Shown here one piece after another: positions 31,643 to 34,190 of a stretch of 34,190 nucleotides of DNA. Origin of the DNA: Planctomycetota bacterium (GTDB lineage: Bacteria; Planctomycetota; SZUA-567; JAKLDR01); the NCBI GenBank assembly GCA_022703445.1, contig JAKLDR010000043.1:1-34190 (forward strand), written 5' to 3'. The stretch's first letter is position 1; each line of letters opens with the position of its first letter. The notes beneath the pieces are model-generated. The model was not told where the DNA came from, did not search any database, and was given only the letters and a program-made list of their open reading frames with translations. The translations under genes were made by a program, and so were the position numbers.

Positions 31643-32647
31643 TCAGCCCTTCACCGCCTGGGCCTGCAGGCTGACCACCGCGGCGGCGTCGGCGATGTCC
31701 GACGGCTTGCAGCCGCGGGACAGGTCGCTCATCGGCCGGGACAGGCCCTGCAGCACCGGGCCGCAGACCCGAGCGTGGGCGATGCGCTCGGTGATCTTGT
31801 AGGCGATGTTCCCGGAGTTGAGGTCCGGGAAGACGAAGACGTTGGCCCGGCCGCCCACCGGCGAGGTGATGCCCTTCTTCGAGGCGATCGCCGGGATGAG
31901 CGCGGCGTCGACCTGCATCTCGCCGTCGATGGCCAGGTCCGGCCGGCGCTTCTGGGCCTGCTCGGTGGCCTGGGCGACCTTCTCCTGGCTGGAGTGCTTG
32001 GCGCTGCCCTTGGTCGAGAAACTGAGCATGGCCACCCGCGGCTCCTGGCCGGTGAGGGCCTTGAAGGTGTCGGCGGTGGCGATGGCAATGTCGGCGAGCT
32101 GCTCGGTCGACGGGGCGATGACCGTGCCGATGTCCGCGTAGAAGAGCGTGCCGTCCCAGCCGAACTCGTTGGTGGGCAGGTCCACGGCCATGAAGCTGGA
32201 GACGGTCTTCAGGCCCTCGGCCGGGCCGATGGCGAAGATGGCCGCGCGGATCAGGTCGGCGGTCGGCGAGGCGCTGCCGCCCACGGCGCCATCGGCCTTG
32301 CCCAGGGCCACCATGCAGGCCCCGAACATCAGCGGCTGGCGCACCAGCTCCGCGGCCTCCTCGCGGGTAGCGCCCTTGTGCCTGCGCCGCTCGAAGATGT
32401 GGTCGGTGAAGGGCGCCAGGAGCGGCGAGCTGGCAATCTCGACGAACTCGGCATCCTTGATGTCCAGGCCGGCCTTGGCCGCGGCGGCGACGAGTTCGTC
32501 GCGCCGGCCGAGCAGCACCGGCTTGGCCACCCTGCCGGCGAGCATCTCCGCCGCGGCGGCCAGCACCCGCTGATCCGAGGTTTCGGGCAGGACGATGCGC
32601 TTGCCCAGCTCGCCAGACGCCTTGCGGACTTTCTCCAGGAAGTTCAC
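31643..32647 (-). CDS. pta: phosphate acetyltransferase
   Basis: The 334-residue product converts acetyl-CoA and phosphate into acetyl phosphate and CoA. It is the short catalytic form, without the N-terminal P-loop part of E. coli Pta. Family segments include RIVLPETSDQRVLAAA at the start, GGSASPTADLIRAAI, AMLSFSTKGSA, DGEMQVDAALIP and NVFVFPDLNSGNIAYKI, forming the two-domain active-site cleft. GTG 32647 overlaps the mnmA stop as GTGA and has GGGAGAA 7 bases upstream; a longer frame upstream is shadow of mnmA. An acetate kinase gene is not adjacent. Confidence 0.92.
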   Translation of the reverse strand: MNFLEKVRKASGELGKRIVLPETSDQRVLAAAAEMLAGRVAKPVLLGRRDELVAAAAKAGLDIKDAEFVEIASSPLLAPFTDHIFERRRHKGATREEAAELVRQPLMFGACMVALGKADGAVGGSASPTADLIRAAIFAIGPAEGLKTVSSFMAVDLPTNEFGWDGTLFYADIGTVIAPSTEQLADIAIATADTFKALTGQEPRVAMLSFSTKGSAKHSSQEKVAQATEQAQKRRPDLAIDGEMQVDAALIPAIASKKGITSPVGGRANVFVFPDLNSGNIAYKITERIAHARVCGPVLQGLSRPMSDLSRGCKPSDIADAAAVVSLQAQAVKG

Positions 32648-33765
32648 GGTCGTTCTCCCAGCGCAGAATCTATGAAACCGCCGCCCAGCACCCGGTCGCC
32701 CGAGTAGAAAGCGGCAAATTGGCCGGGCGCCACCGCCCGGACCGGCTCTTCGAACCAAACCTCGGCGCGCTGCCCGGGCAGCGGCCGGACCTCGGCGGCA
32801 ACCTCGCGCCCGCCGTGGCGCACGCGCACGGTGCAGCGCAACGCCCCGACCGGCTCCCGGGGTATCCAGTTGATCTCCGAGGCGGCCAGGCCCCGCGCGT
32901 AGAGTTCGCGGTCAGGGCCGACCACCACGGCGCGTTCAGCCGCGTCGATGCGGCTGACGTAGAGCGGTTCGCCGGCGGCCACGCCCAGGCCCCGGCGCTG
33001 GCCGATGGTGTAGCGGCCGATGCCCCGGTGTTCGCCCAGGAGCTTGCCGGACGAGTCCCGCAGCGGGCCGGGCTCGAGCGCTTCGGGGGCGTACTTCTCC
33101 AGCGCCCTCTCGTAGCCGCCGTCGGGGGCGAAGCAGAAGTCCTGGCTGTCGGGCTTCTCCGCGGCGGCCAGGCCCAGCTCGGCGGCGGCGGCGCGGACCT
33201 CGGTCTTGTCGAGCGCCCCCACCGGCAGCCGCGAGCGCGCCAGCTGCTTCTGGTCCAGCGCGGCCAGGAAGTAGCTCTGGTCCCGGCGGCGGCTGGCGCC
33301 CCGCTCCAGAAAGAAAAGGCCCGACTCCTCGTCGGGCCTTATCCGGGCGTAGTGCCCGGTGGCCAGAATGCCGAATCCGGCGGCGGCGGCGCGGTCGGCC
33401 AGCGCCCCGAACTTCAGGATGCGGTTGCAGCGGATGCAGGGGTTGGGGGTGCGCCCGGCGGCGTACTCCCGGCAGAAGGGCTCCAGGACCTGCCGGCGGA
33501 AGTCTGCGCTCATGTCCACCAGGGCGTGCTCGGCGCCGAGCCGCTTGGCCATGCGCGCGGCGTCGGCGGCGTCGGCCGGGGAGCAGCAGGCGCCCGAGCC
33601 GGCCTGGACCGCGGCGAACTCGGCGCAGTCCCAGAGCTTCATGGTCAGGCCGAGAACCCGGGCGCCGGCGCGGACGGAGAGAGCCGCGGCGACGGAGCTG
33701 TCCACTCCGCCGCTCATGGCCACCGCCACGGCGTCTGTGCCGATGTTCTGGTTTGCGCGGACCAC
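32644..33765 (-). CDS. mnmA: tRNA 2-thiouridylase
   Basis: The product, 373 residues from a GTG start, thiolates uridine 34 of Lys, Glu and Gln tRNAs. Its ATP pyrophosphatase loop is SGGVDSS, the catalytic cysteines lie in NPCIRCN and SQDFCF, and the PP-loop domain is followed by IGRYTIGQRRGLG and the beta-barrel part near residues 260-373. An in-frame TTG at 33825 is the -35 box of the promoter, so the real start is downstream; GTG 33765 with GGGGGG about 8 bases upstream fits. It is co-transcribed with pta, an unusual pairing of tRNA modification and acetate metabolism. Confidence 0.93.
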   Translation of the reverse strand: MVRANQNIGTDAVAVAMSGGVDSSVAAALSVRAGARVLGLTMKLWDCAEFAAVQAGSGACCSPADAADAARMAKRLGAEHALVDMSADFRRQVLEPFCREYAAGRTPNPCIRCNRILKFGALADRAAAAGFGILATGHYARIRPDEESGLFFLERGASRRRDQSYFLAALDQKQLARSRLPVGALDKTEVRAAAAELGLAAAEKPDSQDFCFAPDGGYERALEKYAPEALEPGPLRDSSGKLLGEHRGIGRYTIGQRRGLGVAAGEPLYVSRIDAAERAVVVGPDRELYARGLAASEINWIPREPVGALRCTVRVRHGGREVAAEVRPLPGQRAEVWFEEPVRAVAPGQFAAFYSGDRVLGGGFIDSALGERP

Positions 33766-33796
33766 GACGGACTGCCCCCCGAAACTGCCCGGGCCA

Positions 33797-33825
33797 AGTC
33801 TATTCTCCTCATGATCAGGTGTCAA
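33797..33825 (-). promoter_or_regulatory. sigma-70-like promoter for mnmA-pta
   Basis: Perfect TTGACA (33825-33820) and TAGACT (33802-33797) are 17 bp apart on the minus strand. Transcription should start near 33790, about 25 bases before GTG 33765, which settles the mnmA start. The remaining 230 bp to the next gene hold no other clear element. Confidence 0.7.
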
Positions 33826-34056
33826 GCACTCATAAGCACTTTGCTCACAGCATCTGCGGATCGCAAGTCACATTTTTCATAGTCTTGGGACAATACGTGT
33901 GCGAGCATGTGCGAATCGCCACGCAAACACCACATTTTCAAGGATTTCGCTGAACGTCTTGGTGCGAATACGTTATTATCCCATGTCATGAGGCGCAGGC
34001 GCAGCCATCACACGGCGCCGCGGAAGACTGAGACAGCGTGAATCGGGAGAAGCAAC

Positions 34057-34190
34057 ATGGCCACATCCACCGATCTGCGTTCGGCTATCGAGGAAGTCCA
34101 GCAGCAGCTGCCGGCCGACCAGCTCCCGGCGGAGGGGGAACTACCGCTGGAGGATGGCGGCGACTGGTCCAGCCGCCTGGAGCGCCGGGT
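34057..34190 (+). CDS. unrecognised gene, 5' part only
   Basis: An open frame begins at ATG 34057 and runs off the window after 44 complete codons. GGGAGA lies 8 bases upstream. The visible part (MATSTDLRSAIEEVQQQLPA then a Leu/Glu/Asp-rich stretch with GDWSSRLERR) is hydrophilic and acidic, without a signal peptide or membrane helix. It is too short to assign. A weak promoter-like CTGAAC-N18-TATTAT lies about 80 bases upstream. Confidence 0.55.
   Translation, partial: MATSTDLRSAIEEVQQQLPADQLPAEGELPLEDGGDWSSRLERR

Noticed and set aside
33766..33825. TTG start 20 codons upstream for MnmA
   Set aside because: That TTG is the first part of a TTGACA -35 box with a matching -10; the mRNA would start downstream of it.

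Overview
The window reads as a chromosome segment from an uncultured, GC-rich Gram-negative bacterium. A signal-peptide-bearing outer-membrane porin, a two-subunit iron-sulfur fumarase, GatB, LeuC/LeuD-type hydro-lyases and sigma-70-like promoters (TTGACA-type and TAGAAT/TATAAT-type boxes, 16-18 bp apart) support Bacteria with an outer membrane. Short palindromic or tandem intergenic repeats recall those I associate with Planctomycetota, deltaproteobacterial and candidate-phylum genomes, but the phylum cannot be fixed from the sequence alone. No tRNA, rRNA, CRISPR array, transposase or phage gene was seen.

Layout. 1-937: 3' part of an ArsB/NhaD-type ion transporter. 956-9284: a plus-strand operon led by a sigma-70-like promoter: small membrane protein, KamA-family radical SAM aminomutase, P-type cation ATPase, CPA-type cation/proton antiporter with a nucleotide-binding domain, and homospermidine synthase; the last three are joined by GTGA/ATGA overlaps. 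9376-12418 (minus): NSS-family symporter, its 47-residue MetS-like partner and a CorC/HlyC-type CBS membrane protein, all overlapping. 12575-16715 (plus): phosphofructokinase, exonuclease VII large and small subunits, and a uroporphyrinogen-decarboxylase-like protein. 16718-17664: a repeat-rich island holding a low-GC orphan zinc-ribbon gene bracketed by a 30-bp inverted repeat. 17686-22016: GH5-type glycosidase, C39-like peptidase, TauE/SafE permease and an orphan histidine kinase. 22026-25344 (minus): gatB, a hypothetical membrane protein and a LeuC-type subunit. 25588-27081 (minus): porin with a strong promoter, long leader and a terminator. 27530-31555 (minus): six-gene operon of LeuC-type subunit, conserved unknown, zinc ribbon, LeuD-type subunit and class I fumarase alpha and beta. 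31643-33765 (minus): mnmA and pta. 34057 to the end: start of an unrecognised gene.

How it fits together. The most interesting region is 1095-9284. The KamA-like enzyme carries Lys and Asn where lysine 2,3-aminomutase has its two substrate-binding Asp residues, the pattern I recall for glutamate 2,3-aminomutase. Beside a cation pump with an altered M6 ion site, a cation/proton antiporter and homospermidine synthase, this suggests a coordinated ion, osmolyte and polyamine homeostasis operon. The second notable region is the hydro-lyase operon at 27530-31555. Its LeuD-type subunit has an Arg in the specificity loop, suggesting an aconitase- or homoaconitase-like reaction feeding the adjacent fumarase, while the separate LeuC at 22026 may be the leucine-pathway enzyme.
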